A DNA stretch of 64,000 bases. Source: Thiotrichaceae bacterium UBA4486 (GTDB lineage: Bacteria; Pseudomonadota; Gammaproteobacteria; Eutrophobiales; Eutrophobiaceae). The position numbers and the translations under genes are program-made. Every line of letters begins with the position of its first letter. The first letter of the stretch is position 1. Under the pieces are notes generated by a model, which saw nothing but the letters and a program-made list of their open reading frames with translations, searched no databases and was not told where the DNA came from. This document shows, piece by piece, positions 25,738 through 34,319 of the stretch. Location: positions 44,288 to 108,287 of the forward strand of contig DGNS01000005.1 of assembly GCA_002389045.1 (NCBI GenBank). The letters are read 5' to 3'.

Positions 25738-27168
25738 ATGAGTCGAATTTTTAACCCCGATCCTGATGTCAGGATACTGGTCATGGGCGATGTCATGCTG
25801 GATCGCTATATTTATGGCGAAACCCGGCGCATTTCACCCGAAGCCCCTGTGCCCGTTGTGCGGGTGACACATTCCGAGGAACGCCCGGGTGGCGCGGCGA
25901 ATGTCGCACTGAATATTTCCGCGTACGGTATTCCCTGTACACTGGCCGGAATAACCGGCGAAGACAATTACGCTGCCCGGCTGACTGATATACTCGGCCA
26001 GCATACAGTGGATTGCCGTTTTCAACGCCATACCGGCCTGCCTACTATTACCAAGGAACGTGTGATCAGTCAGCATCAACAGTTATTGCGGCTGGACTTT
26101 GAATCACCGCTGGTGGAATCCAATCCCGGGGGTCTTATAGAGATCATTGAATCCCAGCCGGCAAATACCCGGTGTGTGGTGTTTTCCGATTATGCCAAGG
26201 GATGCCTTTTGCATATTGAACAACTGATTAATGCCGCAAGACAGCGAAATCTCTACATCATGATCGATCCCAAGGGGCAGGATTTCCGCCGCTACAGCGG
26301 CGCAAATCTGCTGACACCAAACCAACTGGAATTCGAGGCCATTGTCGGCGTCTGTCATGATAACAGTACGCTGGAAGAGCGCGCCGGCAATCTCTGCCGG
26401 GAACTGGGGCTGGATGCGTTGCTGATAACGCGCGGTGAACAGGGTATGTCGATGGTCGAGGTCGGCAACGGGGCGATTCATGTCTCAACGGAAGCCCGCG
26501 AGGTTTTTGATGTAACCGGGGCAGGGGATACGGTCATTGCCACGCTGGCCAGCGCCATGGCATCGGGTTATGACCTGGGCGATGCCATGATGTTTGCCAA
26601 CAAGGCCGCCAGCCTGTCCGTGGCTAAACTGGGTGCAGTCAGTGTTGGTACCGACGAGCTCAATCATGTCTTGAACCCGAAGCACAATATCAAGATTATG
26701 GACGAGGCCGGCCTTGAGGCCATCGTTGAGCAGACCCGGCGGGAAAACAGGAAAGTTTCTTTTACCAATGGTTGTTTCGATATATTGCACGCCGGTCATG
26801 TCAGCTATCTTTCCCGGGCCGCGGCGCTCGGGGATATGCTCATTGTCGCTGTCAATACCGACGAGTCAGTGCGAAAACTGAAAGGTACGGATCGGCCGGT
26901 CAACGGTCTGCAACAGCGCATGCAGGTGCTGGCCGGTCTGGAGGCCGTGGATTATGTTGTGGCATTCCCGGATGAGACTCCCGAACGGCTGATCCAGCGG
27001 CTGCAGCCGGATATTCTGGTCAAGGGTGCGGATTACCTGGAATCGGAAATCATCGGTGCTGAATTCATCAGGTCCCGGGGAGGCGAGGTACATAGAATTC
27101 CCCTGGAAGAGGGGCAGTCAACATCAGCTGTAATAAAGGCCATTAAAAACACAGGAAAGTCAGTATGA
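25738..27168 (+). CDS. hldE: Bifunctional heptose 7-phosphate kinase/heptose 1-phosphate adenylyltransferase
   Basis: A 476-residue fusion. Residues about 1-320 form a PfkB-type sugar kinase (RPGGAANVALNISAYG near the start, DVTGAGDTVIATLA as the anion hole and base). Residues about 340-476 are a nucleotidyltransferase with FTNGCFDILHAGHVSYL. It makes ADP-D-glycero-D-manno-heptose for the LPS inner core. It overlaps hldD by 4 bases. Length and fusion match the gammaproteobacterial form. Confidence 0.96.
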   Translation: MSRIFNPDPDVRILVMGDVMLDRYIYGETRRISPEAPVPVVRVTHSEERPGGAANVALNISAYGIPCTLAGITGEDNYAARLTDILGQHTVDCRFQRHTGLPTITKERVISQHQQLLRLDFESPLVESNPGGLIEIIESQPANTRCVVFSDYAKGCLLHIEQLINAARQRNLYIMIDPKGQDFRRYSGANLLTPNQLEFEAIVGVCHDNSTLEERAGNLCRELGLDALLITRGEQGMSMVEVGNGAIHVSTEAREVFDVTGAGDTVIATLASAMASGYDLGDAMMFANKAASLSVAKLGAVSVGTDELNHVLNPKHNIKIMDEAGLEAIVEQTRRENRKVSFTNGCFDILHAGHVSYLSRAAALGDMLIVAVNTDESVRKLKGTDRPVNGLQQRMQVLAGLEAVDYVVAFPDETPERLIQRLQPDILVKGADYLESEIIGAEFIRSRGGEVHRIPLEEGQSTSAVIKAIKNTGKSV

Positions 27169-28121
27169 TAATTGTCACAGGCGGCGCAGGCTTCATTGGT
27201 AGCAACCTTGTGAAAGGTCTCAACACCCTTGGTAGAAACAACATACTGGTGGTGGATAACCTGAAGAACGGGCACAAATTCCGCAACCTGGTGGGCTGTG
27301 ATTACCTGGACTATATGGACAAGTCCGAATTTCTCGATCACATCATTAACCAGACCTTTCCATACAAGGACGTGGAGATTGTCTTTCACCAGGGCGCGTG
27401 TTCCAGCACGACGGAGTGGGATGGCCGCTATATGATGGAAAATAATTTCAACTATTCGAAAAAAGTGCTGGGTTTTTGCGAGACGCATTACTCACCAATG
27501 ATCTATGCCTCCAGTGCATCGGTCTATGGTACGGGGAGAGAATTTGACGAGGACGGGCAGCATGAGCAGCCACTGAATATGTATGCCTATTCCAAGTACC
27601 TGTTTGATTCGTACGTGCGTAAAACCTGGCAGGAGCGCGATATCAAGGTGATTGGTCTGCGTTATTTCAATGTCTATGGACCACATGAGTCCCATAAAGG
27701 CGCCATGGCCAGTATAGCCTTGCATCTGCATGAGCAGATGCTCGACTCCGGTGTGCTCAACCTGTTTCGAGGCTCGGACAATTACGGCGATGGTGAGCAG
27801 AGCCGGGATTTTATTCATGTTGACGACGTGGTGGCGGTAAACCTCTGGTGTATGGAGGAAGCGACGGATAGTGGAATTTATAATGTCGGGACCGGTGAGA
27901 GCCGGAGTTTCAACGATGTGGCCAGGGCCGTGCTGGCGTTTCATGGTAAAGGTAAACTCAAATATATAGATTTTCCAGACGCCCTGAAGGGCAGTTACCA
28001 GAGTTATACGCGAGCTGATATCGCGGCTTTAAGAGCAGCCGGCTATAAAGGGAAATTCCAGTCTCTGGAGCAGGGCATGCAAGCTTATCTGGAATGGTTG
28101 ACTGCCGGGCAAGGCCTGTAA
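27165..28121 (+). CDS. hldD: ADP-L-glycero-D-manno-heptose 6-epimerase
   Basis: A 318-residue short-chain dehydrogenase-type epimerase. The Rossmann motif VTGGAGFIGSNLVKGLN is at the N-terminus, and catalytic Tyr and Lys lie in NMYAYSKYLFD. It completes ADP-L-heptose synthesis directly after hldE. The start overlaps the hldE stop (ATGA). Confidence 0.96.
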   Translation: MIIVTGGAGFIGSNLVKGLNTLGRNNILVVDNLKNGHKFRNLVGCDYLDYMDKSEFLDHIINQTFPYKDVEIVFHQGACSSTTEWDGRYMMENNFNYSKKVLGFCETHYSPMIYASSASVYGTGREFDEDGQHEQPLNMYAYSKYLFDSYVRKTWQERDIKVIGLRYFNVYGPHESHKGAMASIALHLHEQMLDSGVLNLFRGSDNYGDGEQSRDFIHVDDVVAVNLWCMEEATDSGIYNVGTGESRSFNDVARAVLAFHGKGKLKYIDFPDALKGSYQSYTRADIAALRAAGYKGKFQSLEQGMQAYLEWLTAGQGL

Positions 28122-28131
28122 GCCGGTAGCA

Positions 28132-29403
28132 TTGCGATATCTTTATACTTTTCTCTGGTGCCTGTTTTTGCCGGCGATCCTGGCCAGGCTCTATGTACTG
28201 GGGCATCGCAATCCGGACTACAGGCGTCGAATGCCGGAACGCTTTGGCTACGGCGGGGCAATATCCGGTGCCACGAAGACGATCTGGCTGCACGCAGTCT
28301 CTGTTGGTGAAATACAGGCCGCCATACCGCTGGTACGGGCGTTACAAACCGCTTATCCAGAGGAGCAGATCCTCATAACCACGGTCACGCCTACGGGGGC
28401 CGCGCACGCAAGACGAGTGTTCTGCGCTGCAGTGCAGCATCGCTACCTGCCGTATGATATTCCAATCTGTATCAGCCGTTTTCTAAACAGCATCAACCCT
28501 GCAGTTATGCTGGTCATGGAAACGGAACTCTGGCCCAACCTGTTCAAACAATGTCGGGATCGGGGCATACCCGTGGCCATCATCAATGCCAGGTTATCTG
28601 CACGCTCGGCCAGACGCTACCGATTGCTGACAGGCTTTACCCGGCAATTGCTGAGTCAGGTTTCGCTCATTGCCTGTCGGTCGGCTATGGACGCACAGCG
28701 TTTTCAGGCACTCGGCGCCATGGATGAGCAAATTAAAATTACAGGAAACATCAAGTTTGATCTGGAAATTCATGATTATAATAGAGATAAGTCAAATATA
28801 ATCAGACAACAGCTGTTGGGTAACCGGCCTGTCTGGATTGCGGCAAGCACCCACCAGGGCGAAGAGGAAATGGTTCTTGCGGCTCACCGGGATGTGCTCA
28901 GGGTATTTCCGGAAGCCTTGCTGGTACTGGCGCCCAGGCACCCGGAGCGTAGTGCCGAGATCCGCGCCCTCATCGAGAACCATGATTTTTCCGTGATCAG
29001 TCATTCAAGTGGAGCACACTGTCCTGCTGAGACGAATGTCATTTATCTGATCGATACTCTGGGAGAACTCAGGGGTTTTTTTGATCGGGTAGATGTAGTG
29101 TTCATGGGCGGAAGCCTGGTGGATGTGGGTGGCCACAATATGCTTGAACCTGCCGCCAGTGGTCGCGCCATTCTTACCGGACCGCATGTGTATAACTTTG
29201 AAGAGATCGCAAGGGAATTGTTCTTGATCCGGGGTGCTTTGATTACGAGAACAGCCCCGGAACTTGCACGTCAGGTTATCATGCTTCTGAGTGATGAACA
29301 GGAGCGAGTGGCGATGGGAGGGCGGGCACTGGAGTTCGTTCACCAGAGCCGGGGCAGTACCGAAAGGGTGATGGCCTTGATATCACCCTGGTTGTCGGAC
29401 TGA
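28132..29403 (+). CDS. waaA: 3-deoxy-D-manno-octulosonic acid transferase
   Basis: A 423-residue GT-B glycosyltransferase that adds Kdo to lipid A at the inner membrane. The N-terminus is one hydrophobic anchor, followed by IWLHAVSVGEIQAAIPLVRAL with the catalytic Glu region. MVMETELWPNLF and the C-terminal VFMGGSLVDVGGHNMLEPAA are conserved. The start is TTG at 28132, 10 bases after hldD. Confidence 0.93.
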   Translation: MRYLYTFLWCLFLPAILARLYVLGHRNPDYRRRMPERFGYGGAISGATKTIWLHAVSVGEIQAAIPLVRALQTAYPEEQILITTVTPTGAAHARRVFCAAVQHRYLPYDIPICISRFLNSINPAVMLVMETELWPNLFKQCRDRGIPVAIINARLSARSARRYRLLTGFTRQLLSQVSLIACRSAMDAQRFQALGAMDEQIKITGNIKFDLEIHDYNRDKSNIIRQQLLGNRPVWIAASTHQGEEEMVLAAHRDVLRVFPEALLVLAPRHPERSAEIRALIENHDFSVISHSSGAHCPAETNVIYLIDTLGELRGFFDRVDVVFMGGSLVDVGGHNMLEPAASGRAILTGPHVYNFEEIARELFLIRGALITRTAPELARQVIMLLSDEQERVAMGGRALEFVHQSRGSTERVMALISPWLSD

Positions 29404-29485
29404 CCAGACATAATGCCTGCCGGTGAATTTTTTGCTAGGATGTGTCTCAAAGATTAAATCGATTCTAAACCTTAGGAGAATTTGT

Positions 29486-29887
29486 GTGTTTAAAAAAGCG
29501 GGAGTGTGCCTGGCGTTGACGCTGTTCAGCGTGCAGGGGTTTGCCGATGGATATCCGACCGAGGAAACCATTCGATTTGTACTGGATTGCATGGTGGATC
29601 TGGGTGGCCAGAATGACCATAACATGTATACCTGTGTCTGCCGTCATGATGTAATTGAGAAGGAAATCCCGGTATACGATGACTACAACGGCGCCAGGAT
29701 CTACGAGCGATTCAAGGTGATGCCTGGTGAAAAAGGCGGTTTTTTCAGGGATAACGAAGTCGGCGCAGAGTTGCACGAACGTTTGCTGGCTGCGAGGGAA
29801 GTCGCTAATGCACAATGTCCCATGGTGAAACATCTGGAAGCCAAAAAGCCTGATCCATCCAGTGAAGTCAAAACACTGGTGGACTGA
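29486..29887 (+). CDS. Small exported cysteine-containing protein
   Basis: A 133-residue protein from a GTG preceded by TAGGAG. It has a signal peptide (about 1-20) and a mature domain with cysteines in LDCMVDLG, YTCVCRHD and AQCPMVKH. No family is recognised. A longer in-frame reading from 29423 lacks a ribosome site and would spoil the signal peptide. It lies beside the methanol-oxidation genes and is separated from them by a bidirectional terminator, so a functional link is only positional. Confidence 0.65.
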   Translation: MFKKAGVCLALTLFSVQGFADGYPTEETIRFVLDCMVDLGGQNDHNMYTCVCRHDVIEKEIPVYDDYNGARIYERFKVMPGEKGGFFRDNEVGAELHERLLAAREVANAQCPMVKHLEAKKPDPSSEVKTLVD

Positions 29888-29911
29888 GAAAACATCTTGC
29901 TAATGAACAAT

Positions 29912-29938
29912 AAAAAGGGGCTGTAAGCCCCTTTTTTA
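29912..29938. terminator. Bidirectional rho-independent terminator
   Basis: AAAAAGGGGCT pairs with AGCCCCTTTTT around a GTA loop. A-run and T-run on either side make it work for both the upstream plus-strand gene and the converging SoxYZ-like gene. Confidence 0.92.
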
Positions 29939-29959
29939 TCAGAGAAAATCAGTTTGGTT

Positions 29960-30787
29960 CTATATTTTTATCTCATATTGGTGACTGAATTCATTTTTTT
30001 TGGTATCCGAACCCTTCACCGTGATGGTGCCGCTTTCCTCCGGTAGAAAGTAAAAGCGTAGCGCCGGGTCCATACTGACAGAAAAGGTCAGGGAAGCCTT
30101 GAAAACCTTTTTTCCACTGAAGTCCACATCCAGGTTGCTGACAAAATGCGGTGGCGGCATAACCCTGGAGCCGATGCGCAGGGGCTGCAGGCCAGTGATG
30201 TTCGGGTGAAGGATCTTGAGCTGAACCAGACCGGGTTTTGAACGTTCCACTTCGCCGATGGTTTTCATTTTCATCTGGCCCAGATTGGCGATGGAATCAC
30301 CAATGCTCTTGGGTGGTGGCGCGGAGCAGGCGCCGGTAGCACGGACAAAGCTTTTACTCATGTAAAGCTCACCGGTGTTCAAGGTCGCAATGGCACGTAC
30401 ATAACTGAAATCATCGACACGAACGCGCATGGCCAGGTCGGCCTTGCCACTGGCCGGTCCAAATTCAAAAATACCCACCAGAGGCATGGGATTCTTGTCT
30501 ATGTAGATATGGATTTTTTCAATATACCGTTCAGGGGTTTGAGGAATTCTGGAGTGGATCGAAATCGGGACAATGGTTGCGTCCTCTGCACGGAACGGGG
30601 CCTTGAGTTCAAGGACATCCTGTGCAGCACCTTCGATGATTAACTTATCCTTGAATACACCCGGCTGAATATTCTCTTCCCAGATTTTGTCCGAAGCTTT
30701 TTGACGAAAGTCGGGAGGCGCCACATCAGCACTGATAGCAGGTGAAAAAAACAACGTAAATACAACAAGATAAAAACTATTTTTCAT
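29960..30787 (-). CDS. Quinoprotein dehydrogenase-associated SoxYZ-like carrier
   Basis: An exported protein of about 275 residues with a signal peptide ending after ISA. The first part resembles SoxY (PIPISIHSRIPQ-type strand, then a single Cys in ATGACSAPPP) and the second part SoxZ (HPNITGLQPLRIG, then SGKKVFKASLTFSVSMDPALRFYF). Fused SoxYZ-like carriers of this kind are known beside PQQ dehydrogenase genes; their cargo is unsettled. Divergent orientation from xoxF supports that link. The start is the ATG before KNSFYLVVF; another ATG 8 codons upstream is possible. Confidence 0.85.
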   Translation of the reverse strand: MKNSFYLVVFTLFFSPAISADVAPPDFRQKASDKIWEENIQPGVFKDKLIIEGAAQDVLELKAPFRAEDATIVPISIHSRIPQTPERYIEKIHIYIDKNPMPLVGIFEFGPASGKADLAMRVRVDDFSYVRAIATLNTGELYMSKSFVRATGACSAPPPKSIGDSIANLGQMKMKTIGEVERSKPGLVQLKILHPNITGLQPLRIGSRVMPPPHFVSNLDVDFSGKKVFKASLTFSVSMDPALRFYFLPEESGTITVKGSDTKKNEFSHQYEIKI

Positions 30788-31537
30788 GTTAAATCCTGAT
30801 TTAATCTTCATTTTCTGTTCACCTGTTTCCTCGTTGTCGGGTTACACATTTTCAATATATATCATAATATCTTAATATATCAATGTTTAGTGTGTTCCAA
30901 GAGGGTTTAAGTTCATTTTTCGCATCATATCTTTATTCAGTAAAGCCGGCCTGACTGTGATACCCTGTAGGTTCTGGCTGGCCGATTACCGACTGTGCAA
31001 GTTACGTCGATTTTCCAATATTGCATTAATGATACGGGATCTAAGTCATTTAATATCAAGATATATTCGCACATCATTTCGACTTGCTAAGTGTGTGAAA
31101 ATTTCCTAGAATCTTCCATGCTCAATCGGGATAAGTGAGAGCAGGCCAGCGACCAATATCACGAAAAACAAGACGGTCAGTGGCAATAACAATGAAAGCA
31201 GTTTACGAGAAGAGGAACTGTGCAGAAATTGATAATAACGATGACAAATAATCGATTGCTGATCACGTCGCGAGCATCTCGCATCATTTTTATCACTTGC
31301 TTCAAATTGTCCATATCCAGCGATGTGGGCGGGGTACATTGTTAATGTCTGCCCTTATTTGTTCTGAAATCAACCTGATTTTTATCACTGCATGGCGCCA
31401 CGATGCGCCCGCCAGATTCAAACAACCGGTTTGCGAATTTCCTTTACAACTTTCTGATACTTTTTGATCTCGAGGTATCAGGGGGTTTTTCTTGACTATG
31501 AGATCGACACATGATCAACCAAATAGAGGAGGAGGTC
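30788..31537. other. Non-coding control region upstream of xoxF
   Basis: About 750 bases between the divergent SoxYZ-like gene and xoxF. It is AT-rich near 30840-30900. A 77-residue reading frame on the minus strand (31106-31339) has one C-terminal hydrophobic helix, but no ribosome site I can defend. CTGATAC (31454-31460) and GTATCAG (31475-31481) form an inverted repeat 57 bases before the xoxF ATG and may bind a regulator. Confidence 0.5.
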
Positions 31538-33505
31538 ATGAGTAAATTATCATTTAAATCAGCACTAATAGCTGCTGTGGCCCTGACGGTTCCGATGTCA
31601 GCCAGCGCGAACGATGAAGTTCGTGCACTGACCCAGAACCCGAATTACTGGGCTTTTCCCGGCGGTAACTACAGCAACTGGCGTTATTCCGAGTTGAAGC
31701 AAATCAACACGGGCAATGCCAGCAAGGTAGTTGCAGCCTGGACATTCTCGACAGGTCGTCTGCAAGGTCACGAAGGTGGTCCCCTGGTGCTTCCGACCAG
31801 CGCTACCGGTCTGCCCCACGACACCCTGTACATCCATTCATCATTCCCGAATGATGTCTTCGCCATCAATCTGGACACCCTGGAAATCGTATGGGCGTTC
31901 GAGCCGCAGCAGGACGAGGCTGAAACCGTTCCTGTCATGTGCTGCGACATCGTCAACCGTGGTCTTGGCTACAGCATGGGGCAGATTTATCTGCAACAGG
32001 CCGACACCAAGCTGGTTGCTTTGAAAGCGGACACCGGTGAAGTGGTCTGGGACGTCTTCAATGGTAGCGAGGTTACTGGTGATGTTAATTCCATAGAAGG
32101 ACGCGGAGTTGGTCCGGCGAGTGGTATGACCAACACCAATGCACCGCATCCGATCAAGGACAAGGTCATTACCGGTTGTTCCGGTGCCGAGTTCGGCGTT
32201 CGCTGCTGGCTTGCTGCTTACAATGCGAAAGACGGGTCCCTGGCCTGGCGCGCGTTCAGCATGGGTCCGGATGAGGATATCCTGTTCGATGCCAACACCA
32301 CGTCACTGGGCAAGAAAGTCGGTAAAGACTCTTCCCTGAAGACCTGGTGCGGCAACAGTGACTGGAAAGCCCCGGCTACCGGCCCGAACAGCTGCAAGAC
32401 GCTGTCCGACGCCTGGAAAACCGGCGGTGGTTCAACCTGGGGTTGGTGGCCTGCTGACTTCAACGAGAACCTGCTTTACTACGGTTCCGGTAACCCGTCC
32501 ACGTGGAACCCGGTTGTCCGTCCTGGCGATAACAAGTGGTCAATGACCATATTCGCCCGTGACATCGACACCGGTATTGCCCGCTGGGTCTACCAGATGA
32601 CTCCGCATGACGAATGGGATTATGACGGTATTAACGAAATGATCCTGGTCGACATGAACGTCAAGGGCAAGCAGCGCAAGGCCCTGGTCCACTTCGACCG
32701 TAACGGTTTTGCCTACACCATGGACCGTGTCAACGGTGAACTGCTGGTCGCTGAAAAATATGATCCGGCCGTTAACTGGGCGACTCATATCGACATGAAG
32801 ACCGGCTACCCGCAGACCGTTAACAAGTACAGCACTCACTATAACGGTGAAGATGTTGTCTCCAAGGACATTTGTCCTGCGGCCCTGGGTACCAAGGATC
32901 AGCAGCCGGCTGCCTACAGCCCACGCACGGGTCTTTTCTATGTTCCGACCAACCACGTGTGCATGACCTATGAGCCTGTCAGCTATGCTGCCGGCGGTAA
33001 CCAGTACACTGCTGGTCAGGCGTATGTAAACGCCAACCTGACCATGTATCCTGCTGGTGCGGTATGCCCGGACTGCCCGAACAACAACGCCACCAAGGAC
33101 AACATGGGTAACATGATTGCCTGGGACGCTGACAAGGGCAAAATCGTCTGGAGCATTCCGGAACAATGGTCTGTATGGTCTGGTGTTCTGGCTACCGCTG
33201 GTGACGTTGTTTACTACGGTACCCTCGATGCCTATGCCAAGGCTGTCGATGCCAAGAGCGGCAAACTTCTCTGGAAGTTCAAAGCTCCGTCCGGCATCAT
33301 CGGCAACTTCAACACCTGGGCGCATAAAGGCAAGCAGTACGTTGGTATCCTTTCCGGTATCGGCGGTTGGGCTGGCGCGGTTGTCGCTATCCCCGGTCTT
33401 GCCGCAGCACCTGACACCGCGGCTCTGGGCGCGGTCGGCGGCTATCGCAAGCTGCTGAACCAGGCTCGTAACTCCGGTGTATTGATGGTGTTCGCACTGC
33501 CGTAA
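31538..33505 (+). CDS. xoxF: Lanthanide-dependent methanol dehydrogenase
   Basis: A 655-residue periplasmic PQQ dehydrogenase oxidising methanol to formaldehyde (or formate). A strong GAGGAGGAGG site precedes the chosen ATG. The signal peptide ends after SASA (residue 24). Metal and PQQ residues are Glu218 (SGAEFG), Asn319 (GSGNP), the CC disulfide at 135-136, catalytic Asp361 and, two residues on, Asp363 (HDEWDYDG). This DYD pattern marks lanthanide-type XoxF, where calcium MxaF has Ala at the last position. Codons are highly biased (CTG, GGT, AAC, CGT), suggesting strong expression. No xoxG is adjacent, and no mxaF lies in the window. The clade is not determined. Confidence 0.95.
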   Translation: MSKLSFKSALIAAVALTVPMSASANDEVRALTQNPNYWAFPGGNYSNWRYSELKQINTGNASKVVAAWTFSTGRLQGHEGGPLVLPTSATGLPHDTLYIHSSFPNDVFAINLDTLEIVWAFEPQQDEAETVPVMCCDIVNRGLGYSMGQIYLQQADTKLVALKADTGEVVWDVFNGSEVTGDVNSIEGRGVGPASGMTNTNAPHPIKDKVITGCSGAEFGVRCWLAAYNAKDGSLAWRAFSMGPDEDILFDANTTSLGKKVGKDSSLKTWCGNSDWKAPATGPNSCKTLSDAWKTGGGSTWGWWPADFNENLLYYGSGNPSTWNPVVRPGDNKWSMTIFARDIDTGIARWVYQMTPHDEWDYDGINEMILVDMNVKGKQRKALVHFDRNGFAYTMDRVNGELLVAEKYDPAVNWATHIDMKTGYPQTVNKYSTHYNGEDVVSKDICPAALGTKDQQPAAYSPRTGLFYVPTNHVCMTYEPVSYAAGGNQYTAGQAYVNANLTMYPAGAVCPDCPNNNATKDNMGNMIAWDADKGKIVWSIPEQWSVWSGVLATAGDVVYYGTLDAYAKAVDAKSGKLLWKFKAPSGIIGNFNTWAHKGKQYVGILSGIGGWAGAVVAIPGLAAAPDTAALGAVGGYRKLLNQARNSGVLMVFALP

Positions 33506-33544
33506 GTAGTAGTAATAACGACAAACCTTGCGTTTGTTTGTGGT

Positions 33545-33575
33545 CCCCGGCATCGAAAGGTGCCGGGGATTTTTT
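33545..33575 (+). terminator. Rho-independent terminator of xoxF
   Basis: CCCCGGCA pairs with TGCCGGGG around an 8-base loop and is followed by ATTTTTT. It indicates that xoxF is largely monocistronic and that the downstream pseudoazurin has its own promoter in the 230-base AT-rich gap that follows. Confidence 0.93.
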
Positions 33576-33805
33576 GTAAGCGGCCCGCAAATGTATTCAT
33601 CAGGATATTGAAAGTTCCCGGGAATTCACGAGAACTATCAAGGCATTACACAGTCGTATTCAGTGAAAATAAAATGCGGGGATTTATTCTCGAACTGGTA
33701 GCTGAATATTGACAAATACATGGAGAATATTTCTAATGCACCCCTTTGTAATTTTATTGCGTAATTTCAAATTATTAACTGATTAGTCCAGCGGAGAGAC
33801 GTACT

Positions 33806-34246
33806 ATGAACAAGAAAATAACCCGATTTTTTATTACTCTGTTAACTTTCGGTGTCGCCAGCAGCGCAATGGCCGAAGAACACCGTATCAATGCCGAGGC
33901 CCGTGCTTTTAACCCTGCCATAGTCTACATAGCACCGGGTGATACCATTAAATTCGATAATATGACTTCACATAATTCCGTCACCTACGTTGTTCCGGAG
34001 GGCGCCGAGGGCTGGGGTGAAAAGGGTATGAATCTCGGTGAAAATATCAGCGCCACTCTGGAGACGGAAGGTGTATATGGCTACGCCTGTGACCCGCACA
34101 TCGGATTTGGTATGGTCGGTGTTGTCGTGGTCGGTGCTGTCAGCGCTGATGATGTTGCGGCCGCCAAGCAGAAAGCCATGGATACACTGGAAGGCCCATA
34201 CAAACGGATTATCGGTAAAATCAACAAGATAGAGCCAACCAAGTAA
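33806..34246 (+). CDS. Pseudoazurin (periplasmic blue copper protein)
   Basis: A 146-residue cupredoxin with a signal peptide ending after AMA (residue 23). Type 1 copper ligands are His56 (SHNS), Cys95, His98 and Met103 (YACDPHIGFGM), in the spacing of pseudoazurins. The C-terminal tail is helical as in that family. Blue copper proteins carry electrons between periplasmic enzymes. Its place between xoxF and xoxJ, where a cytochrome cL (xoxG) is usual, suggests it accepts electrons from XoxF. That role is inferred. Confidence 0.9.
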   Translation: MNKKITRFFITLLTFGVASSAMAEEHRINAEARAFNPAIVYIAPGDTIKFDNMTSHNSVTYVVPEGAEGWGEKGMNLGENISATLETEGVYGYACDPHIGFGMVGVVVVGAVSADDVAAAKQKAMDTLEGPYKRIIGKINKIEPTK

Positions 34247-34287
34247 ATATATGATAATCAGTGGATTACCAGACAACCCGACAGGAA

Positions 34288-34312
34288 AAGCCCGCTTTAA
34301 TAAAGCGGGCTT
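34288..34312 (+). promoter_or_regulatory. Strong hairpin between pseudoazurin and xoxJ
   Basis: AAGCCCGCTT and AAGCGGGCTT form a 10-bp stem with an almost closed loop, ending 7 bases before the xoxJ ATG. There is no T-tract, so it looks like a processing or attenuation element rather than a complete terminator. It could protect the upstream mRNA and lower xoxJ expression. Confidence 0.65.
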
Positions 34313-34319
34313 ATATAAT

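Noticed and set aside
31106..31339. 77-residue minus-strand frame with one hydrophobic helix upstream of xoxF
   Set aside because: No convincing ribosome site, no known family, and a position inside a control region. A small membrane protein cannot be excluded, but I cannot support it.
31538..33505. Calcium-type MxaF
   Set aside because: The extra Asp in HDEWDYDG marks the lanthanide form, and no mxaI, mxaG or other mxa gene is adjacent.
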